Assembly: GCF_003852235.1 (NCBI RefSeq)
Contig: NZ_CP027732.1
Coordinates: forward strand, 1,178,001-1,242,000
From: Pseudomonas sp. R4-35-07
GTDB lineage: Bacteria > Pseudomonadota > Gammaproteobacteria > Pseudomonadales > Pseudomonadaceae
DNA length: 64,000 nucleotides
Direction: 5' to 3'
Position 1 is the stretch's first letter. The number at the start of each line of letters is the position of its first letter. This document shows, in pieces, positions 55,401 to 62,880 of the stretch. The notes beneath the pieces are model-generated. The model was not told where the DNA came from and ran no database searches. It saw nothing but the letters and a program-made list of their open reading frames with translations. The position numbers were made by a program, and so were the translations under genes.

Positions 55401-57506
55401 CGCACTGGCCCCGGTGCGAACCTGCTGCGGGGCACTTTCGAGTTGCTGGCGCAGCTTTATCCGTTTGAGGCTGTCGGCCAATAGCGGCGGTGGGGTGTTG
55501 CGTTGGGCGTACATCATGCGCAAGGCGTCGTCGTGGGTGCCGCTGGTCTGGCAGGCCTGTGCAAGTTGGGCGGGGCTGAGGTCCTCCACCGCAGGTCCGA
55601 GGCGCCGACGCAGCGTCTCGCTGTCCCAGGTGTTGGGGGCCTCGCCTTCATGGATCCACGCGCCACTGGCGTGATGCTCGATGCTGGGTGAATAGGCGCC
55701 GGGACGGGTGGGATGCTTGATGCGATGGGTGTGGTGGGTGGCGTCGTATTCGATGACGTAGTGCCGGTTATCCAGCGGCAGGACTTTCTGGTTCTGGTGC
55801 GTATGCAGGCCCAGTTCATCGGGCTGAGAGTCGCTCGCCAGCTGTAGGTTGTCGTGGGCGTAACGCGCCAGGTCCGGGTTCCACAGGCGCTGTTGCCCGC
55901 CGACTTCAACCGCGCGCAAATTGTCGACGAAGAGCGAGCGTTTGAACGCGCTCGCGACTTCTCCACCGACGGCGAAGAGTGCCAGTTGGATCGTATCGGT
56001 GGCGACCGTGACGAGGTGTTCGGCGGCTTCTATAAACTGCCCTTCGGCCAGGTCTACCACGCTTTCGATCACATCGCTGGCCAGTTGATAGGCGGTGTAT
56101 GCCAGCATCAGCTCGCCGAGGAACGGCACGAACGGAGTGATGACCAGCAGCGCGACATTGAAAATATCCGAGAGGATTTTTGTGAAGTTGTCCCACCAGG
56201 CCCAGCGCTCTGCTCTGTCGGCGTCGGCCGTAGGCACCGCGATGCTGCGTGCGTCGTTGAATATCTTGTTGAAGGATTGCTGGTAGCGGTATTCCCATAG
56301 ATCGCCCTCGATGGCGGGCGAGGAGAAGTGCAGGTTGGGATTGCCCAGCGGCGCTTCCCGCCATTGAGGGCGCGGCTCCAGTGGTTGCGCCGGGTGCCAC
56401 CGAACGTTGGGCAGCCGCTGATTGAGTCCGGCAAAGAAATGCCCGCGTTGGTTATGGTCGACAAACTGGCTGAAGAACTGTTGATAGGTTTGCCCCTGGC
56501 GAGACGGTATCGATGCATTGGTTTGCAGCTTGCGGGTCAGGTCGAGCATGAACGCAAGGCTGGAGGTGTACTCCTTGACGGGACTCTCGGGGTCATGGGG
56601 GATGTAGGCGATCAGTTTCGAGACGCTGGAAACCCGATCCAGGTCAGCGGCGATCAGCAGGATACCGCTCAGTGAAGCATCGAGGATGTGCAGTTGATAG
56701 AACCGCATCACGCCACGTTCGCCGCGCAACGCGCGCATCAACACATGGTAGGCCGCGGCACTCAGGTCCGCGACCTGTTGGCCGTCGGAGGGCAGGTAAG
56801 CCAGGTGTGCCGCCGCCTTGAGCGCGGCTTTCTGGCTGGCGATGACCTGGTTTTTCAAGGTGGTGCGTGCGTCCAGATCCGTTGGCAGCAAGTAGTTGTT
56901 CAGGTGTTGTTGATAGCGTGCGCCGAGGTCCAGTTCACGGCACAAGGCCTTGAACTGTGGGATGGACATCGTGTCGCTCAACGCCAGGGGCTGGAAGTGG
57001 CCACGGTAGTCGGGACGGGTGATATAGCTGGAGTCGCTTTCGAAGGATTCCTCGACGGCAAAGTTCTGCAAGGCCGCGTCGAGCAATGACACCTTACGGC
57101 TGGTCACGCCCTTGAAAAAACTGTGGACGTACTTAGGCAGTTTCTTGGCGATATACAGGTGCAGAAACGTTGATTTGACGTTCAGGTCAAGGTGGTACTT
57201 GTCCAGAATGGCTTGTTTCAGCAGGGGTTCGGCAAAGGCATACACGTCCTGTATGTCGCGCAGTTGTCGGTCCACGGCATTTTGCGTCCGCCAGCCTTCA
57301 GCATTGGCCGTTTGCAGGTCTTGATGCTGTGCGGGGAGGGCGCGGGTGTAAGCGGGCAGTCGAGAAAGGTCGGCGGCGCTCATCTGATGGGCCCGGGCCA
57401 GGGAGGCGGTGGCAAGCCAGTCCGGAATTGTCTGTTTGATCAAGTCATAGTGAGGGCCTTTATAGGCGCGCGCAGGCGTGCTGGAAGGCAGTGAACGTAT
57501 AGGCAT
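52413..57506 (-). CDS. Giant LRR/NEL-domain protein, ubiquitin-ligase effector-like
   Basis: A 1,697-residue protein. N-terminal two thirds resemble the DUF6543/dermonecrotic-toxin region of large Pseudomonas effector proteins and contain hydrophobic patches (WDNFTKILSDIFNVALLVITPFVPFLGELMLAYTAYQL, about 440-480). Leucine-rich repeats lie around 1150-1330 (LRDLDLSANRLDKVPSQILPMNGLTVLNLGDNPI). A C-terminal NEL-type E3 domain follows, with the C-x-D motif as Cys1450-Ala-Asp1452. NEL ligases of Shigella and Salmonella transfer ubiquitin inside host cells. No signal peptide is visible. A TTG start one codon earlier is possible; ATG at 57506 is chosen. No secretion system is in the window. Confidence 0.82.
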   Translation of the reverse strand: MPIRSLPSSTPARAYKGPHYDLIKQTIPDWLATASLARAHQMSAADLSRLPAYTRALPAQHQDLQTANAEGWRTQNAVDRQLRDIQDVYAFAEPLLKQAILDKYHLDLNVKSTFLHLYIAKKLPKYVHSFFKGVTSRKVSLLDAALQNFAVEESFESDSSYITRPDYRGHFQPLALSDTMSIPQFKALCRELDLGARYQQHLNNYLLPTDLDARTTLKNQVIASQKAALKAAAHLAYLPSDGQQVADLSAAAYHVLMRALRGERGVMRFYQLHILDASLSGILLIAADLDRVSSVSKLIAYIPHDPESPVKEYTSSLAFMLDLTRKLQTNASIPSRQGQTYQQFFSQFVDHNQRGHFFAGLNQRLPNVRWHPAQPLEPRPQWREAPLGNPNLHFSSPAIEGDLWEYRYQQSFNKIFNDARSIAVPTADADRAERWAWWDNFTKILSDIFNVALLVITPFVPFLGELMLAYTAYQLASDVIESVVDLAEGQFIEAAEHLVTVATDTIQLALFAVGGEVASAFKRSLFVDNLRAVEVGGQQRLWNPDLARYAHDNLQLASDSQPDELGLHTHQNQKVLPLDNRHYVIEYDATHHTHRIKHPTRPGAYSPSIEHHASGAWIHEGEAPNTWDSETLRRRLGPAVEDLSPAQLAQACQTSGTHDDALRMMYAQRNTPPPLLADSLKRIKLRQQLESAPQQVRTGASADLPPNWTVQTTTELQGWPANKAIQVFINSDLTGHSIVYGANDVTAANTLRLSYQAVEAGQWFEQVIAFLSDTERMALLAAPDAQTLPEPVMALRERLANELVQQNTSVFNHLYSTHEALNTPQGRLIQQQFALLPKDLVTTLLLRTSPQESSVMSRERRIPLRLKNLARELTNEVRASHASEGLYHDALLTPDTERMALNIVRLHTDALGDLNVAIHDQTPSGSLRCQVGPADAGTKKILLYKGQGRYQLHAASLSTPPPQYTFYEALLRAVPTDTLDYRPGQGANFKEWLKAQLAPPAERRNVIADSPLAPAEQRTTQHLLQKPMWGAFRRWVLRQPPQPPTPRETLMKLCPRLTEEQIQKVLPHLSTLQGEQLLGTLEADHATLHEDLNRFRKKPLVDPMASTDQALLEIHTRRQVIHGLTACWEDGAYLRMQPMEAKTRGALLDLNGLALGLHLERLGPLRADFSHVTRLNLSGSALGDRELPFLDNFHNLRDLDLSANRLDKVPSQILPMNGLTVLNLGDNPIAWSPSDHATLKQCPQLRALNLEGNTRLETPPDVSQMPELRLLVLNRTGITQWPQGLESPRPALLKLDLRNTAINTVPVFAPETPAAGIVANSWLDMTRLEFEDEQRFVSYRRAQGIDPYRTTPRGGKTDSQFWMVGLTPEQRNTAQKVWDEVEAEHGSQGLFEVFRLLQPPAGFQTEIDAQLFEQGREDLSQRIWQVVFRAYENTGFRERVFSLAGPPALCADAGAHTFNRIGVETLLEIIRNDNSPHLERHLVTLAKQTWRLEQINQIAHKEIQHRVAPESEGGLGQAFGSGENQVDDVQVYLAYQTGLKRRLDLPWLSEHMVYRNTAGLTQEHLDTAVRQVIELSQGDGLVNGILEQSFWADYLHDTHLEAFKAQAEKRTHAGSQLEDLRDAHAEWIGAEVTPERKARLREQIITLANELTIPHTVVLAEEPFSDATVRRLYSDIQDDYNELARRLTRQALLDAYE

Positions 57507-57668
57507 CAAGTTGAACTCGTTAAGTGGCTCGAGTGCCTAGCCTATCCGTCGAAATCAAGAACAAACGTTCAATATATTGCAGCTAAGTTAGGACTGAAAT
57601 GTGCGGGTTGTTGTGCGAATGCAGAATTTATATTCTCAGAGTGAGTTTTAACCCTTTAAATCGGTAAG

Positions 57669-60600
57669 TTATTTTAACTTTGAAAGAGCTTGCTCCCCTG
57701 GCTGGCACTGCGTCCGGCTGCCGGGTTGCAAATAAGGGCTGAGCAGCGGCGCCATGCCCTTGAGCACTTGCACCGGCAATGCCGAGGTGAAGGTGAAGCC
57801 TTGGGCCGAGGCGCCGGGGACGAATGCGGTCAGCGTGCCGAAATGGCGGTCGCCGATATAGAACACAAAGGTGGCGGTGCGGTTGATCGCCTTGGAGCTG
57901 AGTAGGCGCCCGCCGGCACCGATTGCTTCGATGCGGTTGTCGCCGGTGCCGGTCTTGCCGCCCATGGCCAGAGGTGTGCCATCAGCCAGTTTGAAGCTGC
58001 CGGCCACACGTTTTGCGGTACCGGCATCCACCACCTGGGACAACGCCTCGCGCAACGCGTTGGCGACTTCACTGGGCATGACCCGCTTGCCTCGGTCCGG
58101 GTTGTTGACCAAGCGGGTTTCATACGGGGTGCCGGCGGCAAAGTGCAGGCTGTCGATACGCACGGTCGGCTCGCGCACACCGTCATTGAGAATGATCCCG
58201 ACCAGCTCCGCCAGGGCCGCCGGGCGATCTCCCGAGCTGCCAATGGCGGTGGCCAGGGACGGCACCAGGTGATCGAACGGGTAGCCCACAGCCTGCCAGC
58301 GTTGATGAATATCCAGGAATGCTTCGATCTCCAGCATGGTGCGGATGCGACTGTCGCGGGCGCTCTTGTGGCGGCTCTTGAACAGCCAACCGTAGACTTC
58401 CTGGCGTTCGTGCTCACTGGCGGCGACGGCCTGGGTGAAGGTGGCGTCGGGGTGGTTCAGCAGGTAACCGAGCAGCCACAAATCCAGTGGATGGACCTTG
58501 GCGATATAGCCTTGGTCCGGCAGGTCGTAGGCGCCGGGACCGTAATCCTTGTAGAGCTTGGCCAGGCGTTCATCGGTGAGTTTTTCCGGGGCTTTGGTGG
58601 GCAGGTGCGCGCGCACGAAACGGTTGAAGCTGTCCTGGTTGGCCTGGGGCAGTAGATAACGGTGCACTGCGGCCAGGCGCATGGCGGTGGGGTGCATGCT
58701 GTCGAGAAAAGTGTCGAGCCGGGCCTGGGTGTCTTTGTTGCGGTAGCGCTTCCAGAAGCGCAGCAGGAAGGTGGTGCCCTCGCGGTCGGCGAATTGCGCC
58801 AGGTACTCCTGGCGGCGTGGGTCGCTGTCGTCCTTGAGCAACTCGGCGCTGCTGTTGGGGCCCTGATAGGTGCTGTAGCGCACCAGGTCGCGCATCAGGC
58901 GAATGAACGGCAGGTTGATCGACTCACGCAGGGCCTCGCGCAGCGTGGGGTTACGCCCGTTGTCTTCGTTGCGAAAGTTATTGAAGTGATGCAGGCCGCC
59001 ACCGGTGAAAAAGCGTTCGCCGGGGCTGGCCGAATATTGCCGCTCGAGCGCCGCGTCGAGCATCTTCGGCAGGCTCCGGTCGCGGTTTTGCGCCAGGTAA
59101 TCCACGGCCCAGCGCGACAGGCGATCCTGCTCGTCGACGCTAATCTTTTTCAGCTCGGCGGGGGGCTGGTCGGCATAACGATCGTGCAGTTCGCTGATGA
59201 TTTGCAGGTAGGTGGTCAGCACCCGCAGCTTGGCGGTAGAGCCCAGTTCCAGCTTGCTGCTCTCGTTGATATCGAAAGGTTGGTCGGTGTTGTCAGTCTG
59301 TACCCGCACCCGTGCGCCATCGGCGGTCATCTCATAGAGCGTGAAGCTGTAGCGCACTTGCGCGGTGCTGGCGGGCGTCAACAGGCGCGGGCCGAGCAAG
59401 CCGATTTGCCCAGCGAAGGCGGGGTCGGCCAGGTGCTTGAGGTAGGTGGTGGCTTGGGTTTGCAAGTCATCCTGCAAGGTGCTGGTGGCGGACAGGTCCA
59501 GGCGGTCGAGGTCGTAGAGCGGGCGATTGAGCAGGGCGGCCAGGCGGCTGCGGGCAACACTGATGCCTTTGTTGGTTTCAATCGGTTGAATCGTCGGCTG
59601 TTGCAGCCAATCGCGATAGCTCACCTTGCTGGCCAGGGCGGCCTGTGCCAGGGCCGGGTCGATGACCGCGTTCTGCGCGAGCAGGCGAATGTGGCTGTCG
59701 GTCAGGTTCGCCAGTTCGGCGTGGCCCTTGGAAAGGTAGTGCGAGGGCCGGCGCTGGGCGATCATCAATGACAACACTTCACGCAGGGCCAGGCCTTTTT
59801 GCCCGAGGTTTTGCGTGCTGCTGTCGGCGAGCAGGGCGTTGGTGCGGTTGAAGTCGGCGCCGTACCACACCCGCAACCCTTCGGCCAGGCCATGCACTTC
59901 ACCGTGACCGGGCACGGCGGACAACGGCACGCTGTTGAGGTAGTCGCGCACGATATTGCGGCGTGCCTGCAAGGTCTGCGGACCATCCTGGTAGGCGCGT
60001 ACGCTGGCGGAAAACATCTGCCGCAGTTTCTCGCCGCCCGACAGGGTCAGGCCGTCGGGGGAGTGACGGTACTTTTCCAGCTGGGTCGCGAGGGTGCTGC
60101 CACCGGCGGTCTGCCCGGGCAAATGCAGGAGCCTGGCCACTTGTGACCAGGCCGCTTTGGCGAAGCGCGGCCAGTCCACCGCCGGGTTGGCTTCGGGCTG
60201 AGCCGGGTCGAGCAGGTCGCGGTTCTCGATGAACAGCAGGCTGTTGACCACCACCGGCGGGATCGCGGCGAAGTTTTCGTACAGTTGTTGCGGATAGTTG
60301 TATTGGTAGAGCGGCACGGCGCGGCAGTCGGTGATGGACAGCCCGGCCTGGATTTTTTCCGCGTAGGGCACGAACAGGCCCTTGGTGCTGTAGTCCATCA
60401 ATTCGGCCGAAAAGCGCGCCTGGGTTTCAATCACATAACCGCGTTTGAGCAAGCGTGGCAGGAACGTGCCGAGGTCGCTGTAACCGAGACGCCGGTCGAA
60501 GGGCCCGGCGCCGGGATAGGCGATTGCCGGGCTGGGGCCGGGCTCCAACCGATAGGTCAGGTCACGGGCCAGGCGGCTCAGTTCCTGGGCCTGCAGGCGT

Positions 60601-60779
60601 GAGGTGCGCAGCTCCTTGGCGACGGCAAACCCCAGGGCCGCCAGCGCCATCAACACAATCAACCAGAACAGGCGCCGTGCGTAACGAGGCCTGGGTTTAT
60701 TTTTGGATAAAGGCGCTGGGTCCGAACTGCCATGTACTTTCGCAGCCTTGCTCGATTCGGTTTGCCACAGTGCGCCCAT
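57669..60779 (-). CDS. Divergent class A penicillin-binding protein
   Basis: A 1,036-residue inner-membrane protein: cytoplasmic tail, one helix (37-55), GT51-like region (about 160-320) and transpeptidase domain. Transpeptidase motifs are intact: Ser514-x-x-Lys517 (GSTAKL), S-x-N as SIN near 645, and KTG in GGKTGTGDN. The GT51 motifs are unusual: FIENRDLLD instead of E-D-x-x-F-x-x-H (Glu185 kept), GGSTLATQLEK instead of GGSTITQQ, and Gln254 where the second catalytic Glu is expected. Length is about 200 residues over a normal PBP1. Likely peptidoglycan-synthesis or remodelling enzyme with weak or lost polymerase activity. Confidence 0.82.
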   Translation of the reverse strand: MGALWQTESSKAAKVHGSSDPAPLSKNKPRPRYARRLFWLIVLMALAALGFAVAKELRTSRLQAQELSRLARDLTYRLEPGPSPAIAYPGAGPFDRRLGYSDLGTFLPRLLKRGYVIETQARFSAELMDYSTKGLFVPYAEKIQAGLSITDCRAVPLYQYNYPQQLYENFAAIPPVVVNSLLFIENRDLLDPAQPEANPAVDWPRFAKAAWSQVARLLHLPGQTAGGSTLATQLEKYRHSPDGLTLSGGEKLRQMFSASVRAYQDGPQTLQARRNIVRDYLNSVPLSAVPGHGEVHGLAEGLRVWYGADFNRTNALLADSSTQNLGQKGLALREVLSLMIAQRRPSHYLSKGHAELANLTDSHIRLLAQNAVIDPALAQAALASKVSYRDWLQQPTIQPIETNKGISVARSRLAALLNRPLYDLDRLDLSATSTLQDDLQTQATTYLKHLADPAFAGQIGLLGPRLLTPASTAQVRYSFTLYEMTADGARVRVQTDNTDQPFDINESSKLELGSTAKLRVLTTYLQIISELHDRYADQPPAELKKISVDEQDRLSRWAVDYLAQNRDRSLPKMLDAALERQYSASPGERFFTGGGLHHFNNFRNEDNGRNPTLREALRESINLPFIRLMRDLVRYSTYQGPNSSAELLKDDSDPRRQEYLAQFADREGTTFLLRFWKRYRNKDTQARLDTFLDSMHPTAMRLAAVHRYLLPQANQDSFNRFVRAHLPTKAPEKLTDERLAKLYKDYGPGAYDLPDQGYIAKVHPLDLWLLGYLLNHPDATFTQAVAASEHERQEVYGWLFKSRHKSARDSRIRTMLEIEAFLDIHQRWQAVGYPFDHLVPSLATAIGSSGDRPAALAELVGIILNDGVREPTVRIDSLHFAAGTPYETRLVNNPDRGKRVMPSEVANALREALSQVVDAGTAKRVAGSFKLADGTPLAMGGKTGTGDNRIEAIGAGGRLLSSKAINRTATFVFYIGDRHFGTLTAFVPGASAQGFTFTSALPVQVLKGMAPLLSPYLQPGSRTQCQPGEQALSKLK

Positions 60780-61156
60780 AGTCGATTGATCCCTTCACGC
60801 AGATAGATCGGACTTGCCTGAAGTTTAGTCGCTGATGGCTGGGTGTGAGGGAATTGTGTTTTGAGTGTAGGAATTTTCCGGCGGATCTACAGCGGCGCCT
60901 CCGCGACGTTTTGTCGCCCGATGCAGGTCAGATGCTCCTGTAAAATTGCATTTTGACCAACGCTTCCCCTAAATTGCCTCGTTTTTATAGTGAAAGGCCC
61001 TACTCCGGGCTTTTTATACTGCACGCCCCGTTGATCTTGCCTGGCAAGACGGGCCCGTCCATGAGGCGGCCCCGGTTTCAACAAGGGCGCAGGCTTACCG
61101 GCTTGCACCGTGGAAACTCGACGGACAATCCAATAACAAGATGAGGTTGTATCCCT
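60780..61156. promoter_or_regulatory. Divergent intergenic region with small hairpins before the permease
   Basis: A 377-bp gap. At 60993-61017 AAAGGCCC-TACTCC-GGGCTTTTTA is terminator-like. CTTGCCTGGCAAG and the 12-bp palindrome GACGGGCCCGTC follow around 61036-61060. Together they could form an attenuator-type leader for the permease. No gene or RNA family was recognised. Confidence 0.4.
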
Positions 61157-62569
61157 ATGCCAGTCGGCAACCAACTGCCCCATGGCGAGACCGCTTCAGG
61201 CGGCCCGCTCAAACGCGAATTGGGTGAACGGCATATCCGCCTGATGGCCCTCGGTGCCTGTATCGGTGTCGGCCTGTTCCTCGGCTCGGCCAAGGCCATC
61301 GAAATGGCCGGCCCTGCCATCATGCTGTCCTACATCATCGGTGGCCTGGCCATCCTGGTGATCATGCGTGCCCTCGGCGAGATGGCCGTACACAACCCGG
61401 TCGCCGGTTCCTTCAGCCGTTATGCACAGGACTACCTCGGCCCGTTGGCCGGTTTCCTGACCGGCTGGAACTACTGGTTCCTGTGGTTGGTGACCTGCAT
61501 CGCGGAAATCACCGCCGTGGCGGTGTACATGGGCGTCTGGTTCCCCGACACCCCGCGCTGGATCTGGGCCCTGGCGGCGCTGATCAGCATGGGCACCATC
61601 AACCTGATCGCGGTCAAGGCCTTCGGTGAGTTCGAATTCTGGTTTGCCCTGATCAAGATCGTCACCATCATTGCCATGGTGATCGGCGGCGTCGGCATCA
61701 TCGCTTTCGGTTTCGGCAATGACGGCGTGGCGCTGGGCATCTCCAACCTGTGGACCCATGGCGGCTTCATGCCCAACGGCGTGCAAGGCGTATTGATGTC
61801 GTTGCAGATGGTGATGTTCGCCTACCTGGGCGTGGAGATGATCGGCCTCACCGCCGGTGAAGCGCGCAACCCGCAGAAGACCATCCCCAGCGCCATCGGC
61901 TCGGTGTTCTGGCGCATCCTGCTGTTCTATGTGGGCGCGTTGTTCGTCATCCTGTCGATCTACCCGTGGAATGAAATCGGCACCCAGGGCAGCCCGTTCG
62001 TGATGACGTTCGAGCGCCTGGGTATCAAGACCGCAGCGGGCATCATCAACTTCGTGGTGATCACCGCCGCGCTGTCGTCGTGCAACGGCGGCATCTTCAG
62101 CACCGGGCGCATGCTCTACAGCCTGGCGCAGAACGGCCAGGCGCCCGCGACGTTCGGCACCACCTCAAGCAATGGCGTGCCACGTAAGGCGCTGCTGCTG
62201 TCGATCTTTGCCTTGCTGCTGGGCGTGTTGCTCAACTACCTGGTGCCGGACCAGGTGTTCGTGTGGGTCACCTCCATCGCAACCTTCGGCGCGATCTGGA
62301 CCTGGCTGATGATCCTGCTGGCCCAGCTCAAATTCCGCAAAGGCCTGAGCCCGGCCGAGCAGGCGGGCCTCAAGTACCGCATGTGGCTGTACCCGGTCAG
62401 CTCCTACCTGGCGCTGGCGTTCCTGGTGCTGGTGGTGGGCCTGATGGCTTACTTCCCGGATACCCGCGTGGCGCTGTATGTCGGGCCTGCGTTTCTGGTG
62501 TTGTTGACGGTGTTGTTCTACGTGTTCAAGTTGCAGCCGACCAATGGGGCGGTGCGTTCTGTAGCCTGA
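61157..62569 (+). CDS. Amino-acid permease, APC superfamily (AAT/ProY-like)
   Basis: A 470-residue amino acid:proton symporter with twelve predicted helices. The AAT family start is clear: LKRELGERHIRLMALGACIGVGLFLGSAKAIEMAGPAI with the GxG substrate-carboxylate loop of helix 1, then EMAVHNPVAGSFSRYA and GVEMIGLTAGEARNPQKTIPSAI. By eye it is near ProY/histidine permeases rather than GABA or lysine carriers, but the substrate is not certain. It is divergent from the PBP gene. Start ATG at 61157, preceded by GATGAGG. Confidence 0.88.
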   Translation: MPVGNQLPHGETASGGPLKRELGERHIRLMALGACIGVGLFLGSAKAIEMAGPAIMLSYIIGGLAILVIMRALGEMAVHNPVAGSFSRYAQDYLGPLAGFLTGWNYWFLWLVTCIAEITAVAVYMGVWFPDTPRWIWALAALISMGTINLIAVKAFGEFEFWFALIKIVTIIAMVIGGVGIIAFGFGNDGVALGISNLWTHGGFMPNGVQGVLMSLQMVMFAYLGVEMIGLTAGEARNPQKTIPSAIGSVFWRILLFYVGALFVILSIYPWNEIGTQGSPFVMTFERLGIKTAAGIINFVVITAALSSCNGGIFSTGRMLYSLAQNGQAPATFGTTSSNGVPRKALLLSIFALLLGVLLNYLVPDQVFVWVTSIATFGAIWTWLMILLAQLKFRKGLSPAEQAGLKYRMWLYPVSSYLALAFLVLVVGLMAYFPDTRVALYVGPAFLVLLTVLFYVFKLQPTNGAVRSVA

Positions 62570-62585
62570 GGGCGCCGCAAAATCA

Positions 62586-62676
62586 ATGTGGGAGGGGGCT
62601 TGCTCCCGATAGCAGTGTGTCAGCCAGCCAATGTGCAACTGACATACCGCCATCGGGAGCAAGCCCCCTCCCACAT
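62586..62676. repeat. REPIN (GTGGGAGGGGGCTTGC family)
   Basis: Inverted REP arms, 16 bases after the permease stop. First of two REPINs in tandem, about 97 bases apart. Confidence 0.9.
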
Positions 62677-62773
62677 TTTTAGATCTCCAACGGCACTGCG
62701 ATGTGTGTCGGCGGGAATGATGGGCGCAGAGAGGTTGCAGCCTTGTCCTGATTGAACAAGCAACGCAAAACCA

Positions 62774-62864
62774 ATGTGGGAGGGGGCTTGCCCCCGATGG
62801 CAGTATGTCAGCCAGCTAACATGCAGCTGATACACCGCCATCGGGAGCAAGCCCCCTCCTACAT
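62774..62864. repeat. REPIN (GTGGGAGGGGGCTTGC family)
   Basis: Inverted REP arms; the right arm ends CCTCCTACAT, with T for C against the consensus CCTCCCACAT. Second of the tandem pair, just before the end of the OpgC-like gene. Confidence 0.9.
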
Positions 62865-62880
62865 GTCAATCAGCCGGGCA

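Noticed and set aside
60953..61144. 63-codon frame upstream of the permease as a leader peptide gene
   Set aside because: No ribosome site and no run of regulatory codons; the frame spans the hairpins by chance.
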